A DNA stretch of 64,000 nucleotides from Prochlorococcus marinus str. MIT 9215 (GCF_000018065.1 NC_009840.1:806001-870000); one strand, 5' to 3'; numbered from the stretch's first letter, positions 1-8,287 are shown. Translations and numbers: made by a program. The notes: generated by a model from the letters alone, not told the origin.

Positions 1-2
1 TG

Positions 3-569
3 AATAACCCTTGGAATGTTTCAAGAGGGTTTCCCGGTAGTCACTCAGTAGAATTAATGCATGAAAAATTATTAAATTGGAAGATTAATGGAGAATTAAA
101 TGTACCAGTTTTCGATAAATCTTTAAGAAATGGTTTAGGAGATAGATCTCATTGGAGATTAGAAAATCCTGATTTATTAATTCTTGAGGGATGGTTTTTG
201 GGAATAAAACCTTATTCTAATGACATAACTGATCGACCCATAAATACAACAAATTTAAGTCTTGATGAATCTTCTTATATATTAACTATTCAAAATAATC
301 TCGAAGAATATTTAGATATTTGGGCACTAATAGACAATATTTGGCACTTAAAGCCCTTAAATATTGAATATATGAATATGTGGAAAATAAATCAAGAAAA
401 AGAAATGTTTTTACAGAAAGGAAATGCCCTTAAAGACGAAAAATTATCTAATTTCTTGAGAATGCTTAATGTGTCAATTCCTCATAAAAGTTTTGATGTT
501 TTAAAATCCTATGCGCTTTTATTAATTGATCAACAAAGAAATTTAGTTGAGGCTGGATTAAATCTGTAG
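3..569 (+). CDS. D-glycerate 3-kinase, 3' part (5' end outside window)
   Basis: The frame is open from base 3 to the TAG at 567-569, so the gene starts before the window; an internal ATG at 57 is not the true start. The product resembles plant/cyanobacterial glycerate 3-kinase, which phosphorylates glycerate to 3-phosphoglycerate in the last photorespiratory step. Visible family features are an FPGSH-type segment just before the first internal Met, then P-V-F-D-K-S, GDRSHW and LILEGWFLG (the Walker-B-like part of this P-loop kinase fold). The P-loop itself lies upstream and is not seen. The assignment rests on recalled family motifs. Confidence 0.82.
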   Translation, partial: NNPWNVSRGFPGSHSVELMHEKLLNWKINGELNVPVFDKSLRNGLGDRSHWRLENPDLLILEGWFLGIKPYSNDITDRPINTTNLSLDESSYILTIQNNLEEYLDIWALIDNIWHLKPLNIEYMNMWKINQEKEMFLQKGNALKDEKLSNFLRMLNVSIPHKSFDVLKSYALLLIDQQRNLVEAGLNL

Positions 570-660
570 CTATTTCTAAATTTCTTTTTTTTCAGTAATT
601 TTTTATACATTTTTTTTAGCTCTTAATAGTGTTTAATTGACTATGTTTTGCTTCATAGGG

Positions 661-888
661 ATGGTTGAGTTTTCTTACAAAAATGAAAGCTGTAGGATGG
701 TTGTGTTGAGATGTATTGGTCCATCAAATTTTTTTTTAGAGAGAGTTTTATTCCCAACTGAAATTCTTACTTTTATGGCACCAAATGACTCAAGAGTTGA
801 AATCTGGGGAAATGAATTATATGGTCCTAAGTTAGAAGAGAGAATAAGAATTTCTGCTGATAACGATGATTCGACTTTAGTTGCATAA
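661..888 (+). CDS. DUF1830-family small protein
   Basis: A 75-residue protein from the ATG at 661; ATGs at 637 and 643 in the same frame would add 6-8 residues. I chose 661 because the family pattern begins shortly after it. The central part (polar N-terminus, then FFLERVLFPTE, then a 'F-A-P' turn and a short 'VEIW' strand) matches the cyanobacterial DUF1830 family, whose function is unknown. No membrane segment or signal peptide is evident. It stands alone between the glycerate kinase gene and two very small membrane ORFs. Confidence 0.65.
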   Translation: MVEFSYKNESCRMVVLRCIGPSNFFLERVLFPTEILTFMAPNDSRVEIWGNELYGPKLEERIRISADNDDSTLVA

Positions 889-976
889 AGCGGATACTTT
901 TATATGTCTTCGAGTCAAAATTTTTTACAAATACCTAGTTTTTATTGATATTATCTAACTAGTTTTAGTTTTATAG

Positions 977-1102
977 ATGAATTACTTTTCTTCCTTTGCA
1001 ATAGGAGGTTTTGTTCCTTCTGCAGCCATCGCTGGAGTTTTAGTTTTGGTTGGTTTAGGAGCCTTCTTTTATCTTGGTATTAAAGGACCTACAGATTATT
1101 AA
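977..1102 (+). CDS. Small single-span membrane protein (41 aa), unidentified
   Basis: ATG at 977 to TAA at 1102 encodes 41 residues: a short N-terminal region with F, S and G, one hydrophobic span (about residues 15-34, rich in A, V, L and G) and a short polar tail ending KGPTDY. Size and topology resemble the low-molecular-mass subunits of photosynthetic complexes. I compared it from memory with PsbJ, PsbX, PsbY, PsbM, PetG, PetM, PetN and Psb30 and it matches none of them closely. No function is assigned. It probably is a real gene because the composition is protein-like and it fills an otherwise empty gap. Confidence 0.55.
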   Translation: MNYFSSFAIGGFVPSAAIAGVLVLVGLGAFFYLGIKGPTDY

Positions 1103-1166
1103 AACTAAGTTTAATGAACTAATGGCTATCTTTATTTTTTATGACCTTGCTAAGTAATTTATTGCT

Positions 1167-1301
1167 ATGGATTTAACAACTATTTTATTTATATTAAGCT
1201 TACCTTTCGTTTTATTAACTGTATTCTTTGGTACAAAAAATGATTTTTATGAGAGTGAAAACTATAAAGGTGATGGTTGTGCTCACGATGTTAAAAGGTA
1301 A
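1167..1301 (+). CDS. Small membrane protein (44 aa), unidentified
   Basis: ATG at 1167 to TAA at 1301 encodes 44 residues. An N-terminal hydrophobic span (about residues 4-21) is followed by a charged tail with one cysteine near residue 37 and a basic end (H-D-V-K-R). It lies in the same direction as the 41-aa ORF, 64 bases downstream, so the two could share a transcript. I do not recognise a family. Without homologues I cannot exclude a chance ORF. Confidence 0.42.
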   Translation: MDLTTILFILSLPFVLLTVFFGTKNDFYESENYKGDGCAHDVKR

Positions 1302-1309
1302 TTTTATTT

Positions 1310-1582
1310 TTAATCACCACTAAATACACACGTCCATTTACTATCAAATTGCCAAACAGGTTTATATATATCATTTGTAATTTTTTCTCCTGCTTTATTA
1401 CATGTATCTAAATCTTTCATGGGAATAGAATGTAAAGAGGGACTTGTTATTCCACTAACCTCAGGCCTTCTTCCTGGCCCTTGTCTGTAAGTACCAATTA
1501 TTAACCAATAGTTAGCTTTTGCAGAATCAGAGAAGATTAAGGGGAAAAGAAAAAATAATATTAAAAAAAAATTTTTTTTCAT
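1310..1582 (-). CDS. Hypothetical exported protein
   Basis: A 90-residue protein starting with a clear signal peptide: M-K-K-N, a hydrophobic core over roughly residues 5-17, and an S-A-K-A stretch that could be the cleavage site near residue 23. The mature part, about 67 residues, has two cysteines (about 61 and 85) that could form a disulfide, plus two WxF/YW-type aromatic segments. Small secreted proteins of this kind are common in picocyanobacteria. I do not recognise a domain. It is convergent with the small ORF to its left, 8 bases away. Confidence 0.6.
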   Translation of the reverse strand: MKKNFFLILFFLFPLIFSDSAKANYWLIIGTYRQGPGRRPEVSGITSPSLHSIPMKDLDTCNKAGEKITNDIYKPVWQFDSKWTCVFSGD

Positions 1583-1650
1583 TCTTATATAATAGCTTTT
1601 AATTATTAAATGTAAATTGCTATTAATTGATGAGGTAATTTAATAATATT

Positions 1651-2451
1651 TTGGAATATTTAAGATTTATTTTATATGGATTAATTCAAGGTTTGACGGA
1701 ATTTCTACCTATAAGTAGCACAGCCCATTTAAAAATTATATCTATTTTTTTAGGTATCGACGATCCTGGATCCTCTTTATCAGCTACTATTCAACTAGGA
1801 AGTGTTTTAGCTATAGTTTGGTACTTTAGGAATGATATTTTTAATTTTAGAGGTCAATCTTCAAAAAATATTCTTTATTATTTCTTACATGAAAGATTAT
1901 TAAGGTCTATTTTTATTGGGACTATCCCAATTGTTCTGCTTGGTGGGAGTGTAAAATTATTTGTCCCTAATTTTATTGACAACGTTCTTCGTTCAAATTT
2001 ATCAATAGCATTAGTCTCAATCGTGATGGCCTTTTTTATGTACTTGGCAGATAGTTCGAAAAGAGGTTCTATTGATATTAAAAACCATAATTATTCAGAT
2101 AGTTTTTTGATAGGTTTCTTTCAGGCCCTTGCCATTTTTCCAGGTGTTTCAAGATCGGGTATTACTATTTCTAGCGCTCTAATATCAGGTTGGGAAAGAC
2201 GAGATGCTGCGAAATTTTCTTTTCTTTTAGGTATGCCAGCTATTTCTCTTGCTGCGATTGTTGAGTTTATTTTTTCTTTTAATGAATTTTTTTCAATAGG
2301 TTTTCTTCCTCTTCTTGTAGGTCTTATGACGACATTTTTGTCCTCTCTATTAGCTATAGATTTTTTATTAAGGTATTTTTCTTCAAATGGGTTAAAAATA
2401 TTTATTATATATAGAGTTATTTTTGGTGTTGTAATACTTCTAAATTTATAA
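1651..2451 (+). CDS. uppP: Undecaprenyl-diphosphatase UppP (BacA)
   Basis: A 266-residue polytopic membrane enzyme that dephosphorylates undecaprenyl pyrophosphate to recycle the lipid carrier for peptidoglycan and other cell-surface polymers. The two family signatures are present: GLTEFLPISSTAH near residues 13-26 and PGVSRSG near residues 165-171. Length is normal. The start is TTG at 1651; family proteins begin only a few residues before the GLIQG segment and no ATG fits, so TTG is the natural choice. It stands as a single gene with short flanks. Confidence 0.93.
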   Translation: MEYLRFILYGLIQGLTEFLPISSTAHLKIISIFLGIDDPGSSLSATIQLGSVLAIVWYFRNDIFNFRGQSSKNILYYFLHERLLRSIFIGTIPIVLLGGSVKLFVPNFIDNVLRSNLSIALVSIVMAFFMYLADSSKRGSIDIKNHNYSDSFLIGFFQALAIFPGVSRSGITISSALISGWERRDAAKFSFLLGMPAISLAAIVEFIFSFNEFFSIGFLPLLVGLMTTFLSSLLAIDFLLRYFSSNGLKIFIIYRVIFGVVILLNL

Positions 2452-2505
2452 TTGGTCATGAAAAATTTTTTGCAATTGTGTTAAGGTTTAAAAAAATTCT
2501 CTCTA

Positions 2506-2658
2506 ATGAATATTTTTATATCCTTTCAACTAGGTGAAGTGGAAGTTTCAAATCTTACTATATTAGTCTTATCATTTTTTTCTTCTTTTACATTCATAGC
2601 TGTAGGAATAAGTTCATATAAATTATACAAATCCCTTATAAATGAAGACGATAAGTAA
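2506..2658 (+). CDS. Small membrane protein (50 aa), unidentified
   Basis: ATG at 2506 to TAA at 2658 encodes 50 residues. One hydrophobic span covers roughly residues 16-36 (L-T-I-L-V-L-S-F-F and following), flanked by an acidic N-terminal stretch and a K/Y/E/D-rich tail. It sits between uppP and tRNA-Pro and ends one base before the tRNA. I recognise no family. It is probably real because the gap holds nothing else and the topology is plausible. Confidence 0.5.
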   Translation: MNIFISFQLGEVEVSNLTILVLSFFSSFTFIAVGISSYKLYKSLINEDDK

Positions 2659-2659
2659 T

Positions 2660-2732
2660 CGGAACGGCGGGATTTGAACCCACGACCCCCACTACCCCAA
2701 AGTGGTGCGCTACCAAACTGCGCTACGCCCCG
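2660..2732 (-). tRNA. tRNA-Pro (anticodon GGG)
   Basis: Reading the minus strand, a complete cloverleaf folds. It has a 7-bp acceptor stem (CGGGGCG with CGTTCCG, two G-U pairs), a D-stem GCGC/GCGC and an anticodon stem CCACT/AGTGG around the 7-base loop TTGGGGT. A 5-base variable loop and a T-arm GTGGG/CCCGC around TTCAAAT complete it. Positions 34-36 are GGG, which reads CCC/CCU proline codons. The CCA end is not encoded. It lies just downstream of msrA on the same strand. Confidence 0.95.
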
Positions 2733-2751
2733 TATCTTTACTATAAAGATA
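2733..2751 (-). other. Short inverted repeat between msrA and tRNA-Pro
   Basis: TATCTTTA and TAAAGATA form a perfect 8-bp stem with a 3-base loop. It lies immediately before the 5' end of tRNA-Pro and 8 bases after the end of msrA. No T-run follows on the minus strand, so it is not a standard terminator. It may help separate or process the tRNA transcript; that is only inference. Confidence 0.35.
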
Positions 2752-2759
2752 AGATTGAT

Positions 2760-3488
2760 TTAAATGTTATTCTTAATTGGATTGTTATCAGATCTCAATA
2801 CACACTTATCAACCTCCCAATTAAAGTTTTCCCAAACGTGGTCTTTTAGTTTGTAGTTGCTTTCACTAAAAACTCCTAACTTAACTTTTGTTGGAGAAGC
2901 TGAACAATACTGCCTACTTCCAGCTGATGCAAGATATTGTTGATGGTATTTTTCAGCATAATAATATGCATTAATCATTTTTATTTCCGTTTCAATTAAA
3001 CCAAGACTTTTTTTCTTAAGTTCTTTTTGATATTGTTCCTTACTAGCTAATATGGTTTTAAAATTATTGTCATTTTTGTAATAAATTGCTGATCTATATT
3101 GAGTTCCAATATCATTACCTTGCCTGTTTTTTTGAGTAGGGTCATGGCATTCCCAAAACATTTTTAATAAATCACTTACATCTATTTTCCTTTTATCCCA
3201 TATAACTCTTACAACTTCTGAATGACCAGTTAATCCCGAACATACTTCATAATAAGTTGGATTGTTTTTTTTTCCACCAGCATAACCTACAGAAGTTGTT
3301 ACAACTCCAGGAAGTTTCCAAAAACATTTTTCAGCTCCCCAGAAACAACCACATCCAAAAATTATTTCATCTTCGTTATTATTAGGGTCTTTTTTTATAT
3401 CTGTTTTTAATATTCTATGTAATGAATAAGAATCATTAGTTAAATTTATCTCCTCATTATTCATAATTTTTTTAAGAAATTTAAACAT
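2760..3488 (-). CDS. msrA: Peptide-methionine (S)-S-oxide reductase MsrA
   Basis: A 242-residue enzyme that reduces methionine-S-sulfoxide in proteins, part of oxidative-damage repair. The catalytic motif GCFWG is at residues 47-51, with Cys48 as nucleophile. Typical downstream segments are present (GYAGG, HSEVV, FWECHDPTQ, GTQYRSAIYY, YHQQYL). The N-terminal 40 residues are a polar extension. The C-terminus after YHQQYL is longer than in E. coli and holds a further cysteine in Q-Y-C-S, a possible resolving residue. A TATAAT hexamer lies just upstream of the start. Confidence 0.93.
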   Translation of the reverse strand: MFKFLKKIMNNEEINLTNDSYSLHRILKTDIKKDPNNNEDEIIFGCGCFWGAEKCFWKLPGVVTTSVGYAGGKKNNPTYYEVCSGLTGHSEVVRVIWDKRKIDVSDLLKMFWECHDPTQKNRQGNDIGTQYRSAIYYKNDNNFKTILASKEQYQKELKKKSLGLIETEIKMINAYYYAEKYHQQYLASAGSRQYCSASPTKVKLGVFSESNYKLKDHVWENFNWEVDKCVLRSDNNPIKNNI

Positions 3489-3503
3489 AATTTAAATTTT
3501 TTC

Positions 3504-3509
3504 ATTATA
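3504..3509 (-). promoter_or_regulatory. Candidate -10 box for msrA
   Basis: On the minus strand a perfect TATAAT lies 15 bases before the msrA ATG, inside the 37-base gap after the ABC exporter gene. This would give msrA its own promoter with a very short leader. No convincing -35 was seen, which is common for AT-rich picocyanobacterial promoters. Confidence 0.4.
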
Positions 3510-3525
3510 AGAAAAAAATTTACTT

Positions 3526-5271
3526 TTAGCTCTTAACAATTCTAGTGGCTAGTTCTCTTTCCCAGAGTTTTTTATATAACCCATTCTCTTTTACTAAATC
3601 TTTGTGGGTTCCTTCTTGTACTATTTCTCCTTTATCCATTACTAACACCCTATCACAAGTAGCTGCAACAGAAAGTTGGTGACTAATCATTATGATTGTT
3701 TTATTACTTCTATCACTCATTTCATCTATTATTCTTGCTGCTGTTTTATTATCTACGCTTGCTAAAGCATCATCAAGTACAACAATAGGAGAATTTACAA
3801 GTAGTGCTCTTCCTAGTGCAGTTCTTTGCCTTTGTCCACCACTTAATGTGATCCCTCTTTCACCAACAATAGTTTTAAACTTTTGAGGAAAACTATTGAT
3901 ATCATCAATTAATCCAGCTTTAGTTGCGCTTTCTTTAATTAAAAATTTAGAAGCTTTGGGTTCTCCAAAACTTAGGTTTTCTGAGATTGTAGAAGTAAAT
4001 AAGAATGCTTCTTGGGGAACGATTGAAATATTTTTTCTAAGATCACTTAATTTTATAGTTTTTATATCAATTTCATCTAAAAATAATTGATTATCGGGAA
4101 TTTCAATAGTTCTCCCCAGAGACTTCGCCAGTGTTGTCTTGCCACAACCAACTGGGCCAACTATTGCAATAAGTTCTCCGGGATAGATTTTAAAATTAAG
4201 ACCATTTATTGAATTAAATTTAGATCCTGGATATTTTATTGTTAAACTCTTTGCTTCTAACAATCCTTTAACCTTTCTTTTTAAAAATTTAGTATCTGTT
4301 CTATCTACAATAGTTGGATTATTCTGAAAGATTTCTTCCACGCGATCCAAACTTACTTGACCGAGTTGAAAAGTATTTAAGGTAAAACCTAATAAGGCTG
4401 TCGGGAAGACAAGTCTTTCAACATAAAGAATTAAAGCTACTAAACCACCTATCGAAATGAATCCACTCTTTAATTGATAAGTTCCTAATGATAATAAGAT
4501 CAATAATGAAATTGACGAAATACCTTGCAATAAAGGGAAAAGGATACTCGCTGTTCTTGCAAGTTTTATTGCTGAATTTCGATAATCGTTATTGTATACG
4601 TTAAATTCTTTCTTCTCTGCATTCTCTTGGGCATAAATTTTGATGGCGCTTATACCAGAAAGATCTTCTTGTATTAGATCACTAAGTTTTGATAATGATT
4701 CTTGTTGAGCTTTTCTTTGATTAACCATTTTGCCGCCGAATAGGCTAACAATTCCAAGGATTAGTGGAAATATCATTAAAGCTGATATTGTTAATGTTTT
4801 ATTAATCGAAAACATTGAAGGGATAGTAAATGAATAAGCTAAGACGATGTTGCACAAGCTTAAAACAGTAAAACCTAGAAGTCTTCTTATGTTTTCAACA
4901 TCGCTTGTAGCTCTATTAATAATGTCTCCACTTCCTTTTTTCTGGATCCAGTCTGGATCTTGAATAAGTAAATGGTCAAATAGTTTTTGGCGTAGATTTA
5001 CCTCAACTTTTCTGCCTATTCCGAAGACAATCTGTCTTGAAAATAATCTTATTAAACCCATTAAAGTTGCTAAGAATATTAACCAAAAGGATTTAGAAAT
5101 AACAAAATCCGATGAAAACCCATTTTGTAGTTGGTCAATTATATTTTTTACTTCCAAGGGTATTACAACACTCAATATATTTACTATTAAAAGAGCTAAA
5201 GCTCCATATAAGAATTCTTTTTTGTAAGGTTTTAAGTATTTAAATATAACTTTTATCTTTAAATTTTTCAT
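3526..5271 (-). CDS. ABC exporter, fused permease and ATPase (MsbA/MdlB type)
   Basis: A 581-residue half-transporter of the type that works as a dimer in the cytoplasmic membrane. About six membrane spans fill residues 20-300. The nucleotide-binding domain follows, with Walker A GPVGCGKTT at 372-380, signature LSGGQ at 476-480 and Walker B VVLDD near 497-501. An Asp occupies the position next to the Walker B aspartate, where many ABC proteins have Glu; this is seen in several MdlA/MdlB-like exporters. The substrate cannot be told from sequence. It is divergent from the DUF3288 gene. Confidence 0.88.
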   Translation of the reverse strand: MKNLKIKVIFKYLKPYKKEFLYGALALLIVNILSVVIPLEVKNIIDQLQNGFSSDFVISKSFWLIFLATLMGLIRLFSRQIVFGIGRKVEVNLRQKLFDHLLIQDPDWIQKKGSGDIINRATSDVENIRRLLGFTVLSLCNIVLAYSFTIPSMFSINKTLTISALMIFPLILGIVSLFGGKMVNQRKAQQESLSKLSDLIQEDLSGISAIKIYAQENAEKKEFNVYNNDYRNSAIKLARTASILFPLLQGISSISLLILLSLGTYQLKSGFISIGGLVALILYVERLVFPTALLGFTLNTFQLGQVSLDRVEEIFQNNPTIVDRTDTKFLKRKVKGLLEAKSLTIKYPGSKFNSINGLNFKIYPGELIAIVGPVGCGKTTLAKSLGRTIEIPDNQLFLDEIDIKTIKLSDLRKNISIVPQEAFLFTSTISENLSFGEPKASKFLIKESATKAGLIDDINSFPQKFKTIVGERGITLSGGQRQRTALGRALLVNSPIVVLDDALASVDNKTAARIIDEMSDRSNKTIIMISHQLSVAATCDRVLVMDKGEIVQEGTHKDLVKENGLYKKLWERELATRIVKS

Positions 5272-5351
5272 TTTATTTTGCCCATATGATTAAGATAATG
5301 TTTCATTTTTGAATATGTGAGCTAATTTTATAAATGATTCATTATTTATTT

Positions 5352-5648
5352 ATGGGTAACGAGCAAACTCATCCATTACATAAAACCGACAAGAACATTA
5401 TAGATTCTCTTATCACTAAAAAAACACCAGAAGATCTTGACTTTATAAATTTAGCTAGATTAATAAATCGTTATAACAATTTTCCTGGAGAAATTGAAAT
5501 TAAAAATGATATTGAAAAAATTTTAAAATTTTGGAAAGTCACTAAAAATGAACTTTTTTTAAAAACAAAAAATATTTGGTCAAAAAGCTTCAGGCCTTCT
5601 AGTACAAATAAAGACTTAGTTGGCTCTGGTTTTGATACCTCAAATTGA
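5352..5648 (+). CDS. DUF3288-family protein
   Basis: A 98-residue soluble protein. The open frame extends upstream to an ATG at 5334, but the conserved family start is the M-G-N-E-Q-T-H-P stretch, so I chose the ATG at 5352. It contains the features I recall for cyanobacterial DUF3288: an N-terminal 'HPLHKTDKNIID' region, a 'LARLINRYNNFPG' core and a C-terminal helix ending in an 'LFLKTKNIW' segment. The function is unknown. It lies 33 bases upstream of trpD and may be cotranscribed with it. Confidence 0.72.
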   Translation: MGNEQTHPLHKTDKNIIDSLITKKTPEDLDFINLARLINRYNNFPGEIEIKNDIEKILKFWKVTKNELFLKTKNIWSKSFRPSSTNKDLVGSGFDTSN

Positions 5649-5681
5649 ATTTTATCTGTATAATTTTTCTTCAATAAATAA

Positions 5682-6716
5682 ATGTTTTCAAATCTATCAA
5701 ACTCTGAAATCCTAAATAATTTGTTAGAGGGAAGGGATCTTGATGATTTAACCAGTAGATCCTTAATGCAAAGATGGCTTAATGATAAAGTTTCAGATGT
5801 TGAAACAGGAGCTTTTTTGAGTGCTTTGAGAGCTAAAGGCTCTACAGGTGTCGAACTAAGTTCTATGGCTGAGGAACTCTTAAATGTTTGTGATTTGCCA
5901 GTAGCAAGACCAAATTTGTATTTGGTAGATACTTGTGGAACAGGAGGGGATGGCGCAAATACATTTAATATTTCAACTGCAGTGGCATTTGTAGCTGCAT
6001 CTTGTGGGGTCAAAATTGCAAAACACGGAAATAAAAGTGCGAGTGGGAAAGTTGGTTCTGCTGATGTTTTGTTAAATCTTGGTTTGAATTTAAATTGTTC
6101 ATTAGAAAAAGTAATCAATGCCGTAAATGAAATTGGAATAACTTTTTTGTTCGCACCTGTTTGGCATAAATCTCTAATAAAACTTGCTCCATTAAGAAAG
6201 ACCCTGGGAATAAGGACAGTATTTAATCAACTAGGACCATTAGTAAATCCTTTAAGACCCAATGCGCAAGTTTTGGGTGTTGCTTCTGAGGATTTTTTAA
6301 AACCTATGGGAAGCGCACTTTTAAAAATGGGAATGAATAGAGCAATAGTAGTTCATGGTTCTGGCGGTCTTGATGAAGCTTCGCTTCAAGGAGAAAATAA
6401 ATTAGTGTTTGTTGAAAATGGTGAATTAAGGTTTTCAGAAATAAATATTTCAGATTTTAACCATGAAAATATTGCTAACGAAAAGCTTGTAGTTTCTGAT
6501 TTTCAGTCTAACGATGAAATATTAAAATCTGTTTTAAATGGTTCTGGACAAAAATCTCATATTGATGTTGTTGCTTTGAATGCCGCTTTAGTGCTTTGGG
6601 TGGCAGGAATTGAGGATGATTTAAATGAAGGATTTAATAAAGCTTTAATTTCAATTAATCAAGGAGATCCCTGGAAAAAGTTTTTACTCTTAAAAAATTA
6701 TTTATCCGAAAATTAA
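5682..6716 (+). CDS. trpD: Anthranilate phosphoribosyltransferase
   Basis: A 344-residue enzyme of tryptophan biosynthesis that joins anthranilate to PRPP. The diagnostic glycine-rich PRPP site [15 protein letters not shown] is near residues 86-100, followed by [17 protein letters not shown]. The Mg-binding region is '[11 protein letters not shown]' at about 226-236. Length and domain order are normal (small helical N-domain, then a large alpha/beta domain). carA starts 10 bases after its stop, so the two probably form a transcript. Confidence 0.95.
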   Translation: MFSNLSNSEILNNLLEGRDLDDLTSRSLMQRWLNDKVSDVETGAFLSALRAKGSTGVELSSMAEELLNVCDLPVARPNLYLVDTCGTGGDGANTFNISTAVAFVAASCGVKIAKHGNKSASGKVGSADVLLNLGLNLNCSLEKVINAVNEIGITFLFAPVWHKSLIKLAPLRKTLGIRTVFNQLGPLVNPLRPNAQVLGVASEDFLKPMGSALLKMGMNRAIVVHGSGGLDEASLQGENKLVFVENGELRFSEINISDFNHENIANEKLVVSDFQSNDEILKSVLNGSGQKSHIDVVALNAALVLWVAGIEDDLNEGFNKALISINQGDPWKKFLLLKNYLSEN

Positions 6717-6726
6717 TTCCAAATTA

Positions 6727-7866
6727 ATGATTAATTCTTTTAAGAAAAACGCGAAATTAGTTTTAAGTAATGGAATTGTATTCCCTGGATTTTATTTTGG
6801 TGCTTCTGGTACGGCAATTGGTGAAATTGTCTTTAATACTGGAATGACAGGGTATCAAGAAGTTATTACTGATCCAAGTTATTACGGACAGATATTAACA
6901 TTCACTTATCCAGAGATTGGGAATACTGGTATTAATTTTGAAGATTCAGAATCTGAAATTAATGTTAAAGGGATAATTGTTAGAAATTTTTCATCTAATA
7001 ACAGCAATTGGAGATCAAAAAAGAATTTCAATCAATGGTTAATTGATAAAAATATAGTAGGACTTCACGGAATTGATACAAGAGCGCTTGTTAAAATTTT
7101 AAGATCTAATGGATCAATGAATGGAGTTATTACTTCTGAAGATAAAAATGTAGAAAGTTGTTTAAAGATAATTCATGATATTCCAAAGATGGAGGGGTTG
7201 AATTTATCGAAAGTTGTTTCAACAAAGAAACAATACTTATGGAATAGTCATACGCGAACAGTTTTTGATTTAAGAAAAAGATATGCTGATTCGTCTAAAA
7301 AATTAAAAATAGTTGCAATTGATTTTGGAATAAAAAATTCAATTCTAAATAGACTTGTATCCCATGGTTGTGAAGTTTTGGTTTTATCTTCTCGATCTAC
7401 TCTAAAGGATGTTCTATACAACAAGCCAGATGGTATTTTTTTCTCAAATGGTCCAGGGGATCCTTCTTCTGTTTCTGAAGGTATAGACTTGGCAAAATCA
7501 CTTATTGAATATGGTGAAATACCTATGTTTGGCATTTGCCTTGGCCATCAAATATTTGGATTAGCTCTAGGAGGTTCAACTTTTAAATTACCTTTTGGAC
7601 ATCGTGGCTTAAATCACCCTTGTGGCAAAAATAATAAAATTGAGATAACTAGTCAGAATCATGGTTTTGCTATTGATCCTAATTCTCTCTCAAAGGACAT
7701 TGTTAGAATAACCCACTACAACCTAAACGATAATACTGTGGCTGGTCTAGAAGTTAATAATAAGCCAATATTTAGTGTTCAATATCATCCTGAAGCTGGA
7801 CCTGGTCCACATGATTCAGATTATTTATTCAAAAAATTTGTTTCTCTAATGTTAGAAAGATGTTGA
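6727..7866 (+). CDS. carA: Carbamoyl-phosphate synthase small subunit
   Basis: A 379-residue glutaminase subunit that supplies ammonia to CarB for carbamoyl phosphate, the precursor of arginine and pyrimidines. The N-terminal CarA domain (about 1-150, with GMTGYQE) is followed by a class I glutamine amidotransferase domain. The catalytic triad is visible: Cys271 in GICLGHQ, with His354 and Glu356 in QYHPEA. The oxyanion-site motif FFSNGPGDP is also present. No carB is in the window. It follows trpD closely. Confidence 0.96.
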   Translation: MINSFKKNAKLVLSNGIVFPGFYFGASGTAIGEIVFNTGMTGYQEVITDPSYYGQILTFTYPEIGNTGINFEDSESEINVKGIIVRNFSSNNSNWRSKKNFNQWLIDKNIVGLHGIDTRALVKILRSNGSMNGVITSEDKNVESCLKIIHDIPKMEGLNLSKVVSTKKQYLWNSHTRTVFDLRKRYADSSKKLKIVAIDFGIKNSILNRLVSHGCEVLVLSSRSTLKDVLYNKPDGIFFSNGPGDPSSVSEGIDLAKSLIEYGEIPMFGICLGHQIFGLALGGSTFKLPFGHRGLNHPCGKNNKIEITSQNHGFAIDPNSLSKDIVRITHYNLNDNTVAGLEVNNKPIFSVQYHPEAGPGPHDSDYLFKKFVSLMLERC

Positions 7867-7916
7867 CATATTGTTTTCTTTTGATTTGATAATTACATTT
7901 GATACATTAATTTATT

Positions 7917-7921
7917 GGAGG
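7917..7921 (+). promoter_or_regulatory. Strong Shine-Dalgarno GGAGG that decides the start of the STAS gene
   Basis: GGAGG lies 9 bases before an ATA codon and 7 bases downstream of no other reading frame of note. In the STAS-gene frame a TAG stop at 7925-7927 falls between this site and the ATA, so translation must begin at ATC 7928 or ATA 7931. This is an ideal ribosome site pointing at a non-standard initiation codon. Confidence 0.6.
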
Positions 7922-7930
7922 TACTAGATC

Positions 7931-8287
7931 ATAGAAGATTTTCAGAAGGTTTCTTTAAGAGGAAACCTTGAGGTTAAAACAAACATTATTGTTTTTACCT
8001 TTAAAGGCCAACTCGATGCTTTCTCAGAAAAACAATTTAAGACTTTTATTACCGATAACTTAAAAAATGAGCTTCCATTCGTTATTGATCTCACAAAGAT
8101 AGATTTTTTAGATTCTTCTGGACTTGGGGCTCTTGTTCAAACTGCTAAAGAATGCAAAAAATCGAAACTTGGGTTCTCTGTCGTTGGCAATTCGAGAGTA
8201 GCCCAAACAATTAAACTTGTTCGCTTAGGGGATTTTCTTAACTTGAAGTCAAGCCTTGATGATGCATTAAATTATTTAAAAAATTGA
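7931..8287 (+). CDS. STAS-domain anti-sigma-factor antagonist, apparent ATA start
   Basis: The frame encodes a 118-residue STAS protein of the SpoIIAA/RsbV type, which controls an anti-sigma kinase by binding it when unphosphorylated. The signature FLDSSGLGALV is at residues 59-69; Ser62 is the expected phosphorylation site. The N-terminal 'F-K-G-Q-L-D-A' strand and the C-terminal 'VRLGDFL' helix fit the family. There is no ATG, GTG or TTG between the upstream TAG (7925) and the domain. The good ribosome site points to ATA at 7931. The stop overlaps the TTG start of the next gene by four bases, so the two are probably translationally coupled. Confidence 0.8.
   Translation: MEDFQKVSLRGNLEVKTNIIVFTFKGQLDAFSEKQFKTFITDNLKNELPFVIDLTKIDFLDSSGLGALVQTAKECKKSKLGFSVVGNSRVAQTIKLVRLGDFLNLKSSLDDALNYLKN

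Noticed and set aside
2121-2459. 112-codon minus-strand frame across the end of uppP
   Set aside because: It mirrors the conserved PGVSRSG part of uppP and has no family features.
2660-2732. tRNA-Pro read as anticodon UGG
   Set aside because: With the 5-bp stem CCACT/AGTGG the 7-base loop is TTGGGGT, which places GGG at positions 34-36.
5471-6118. 215-codon open frame on the minus strand
   Set aside because: It lies opposite the conserved trpD and DUF3288 genes and has no recognisable domain; long antisense frames are expected in AT-rich coding DNA.
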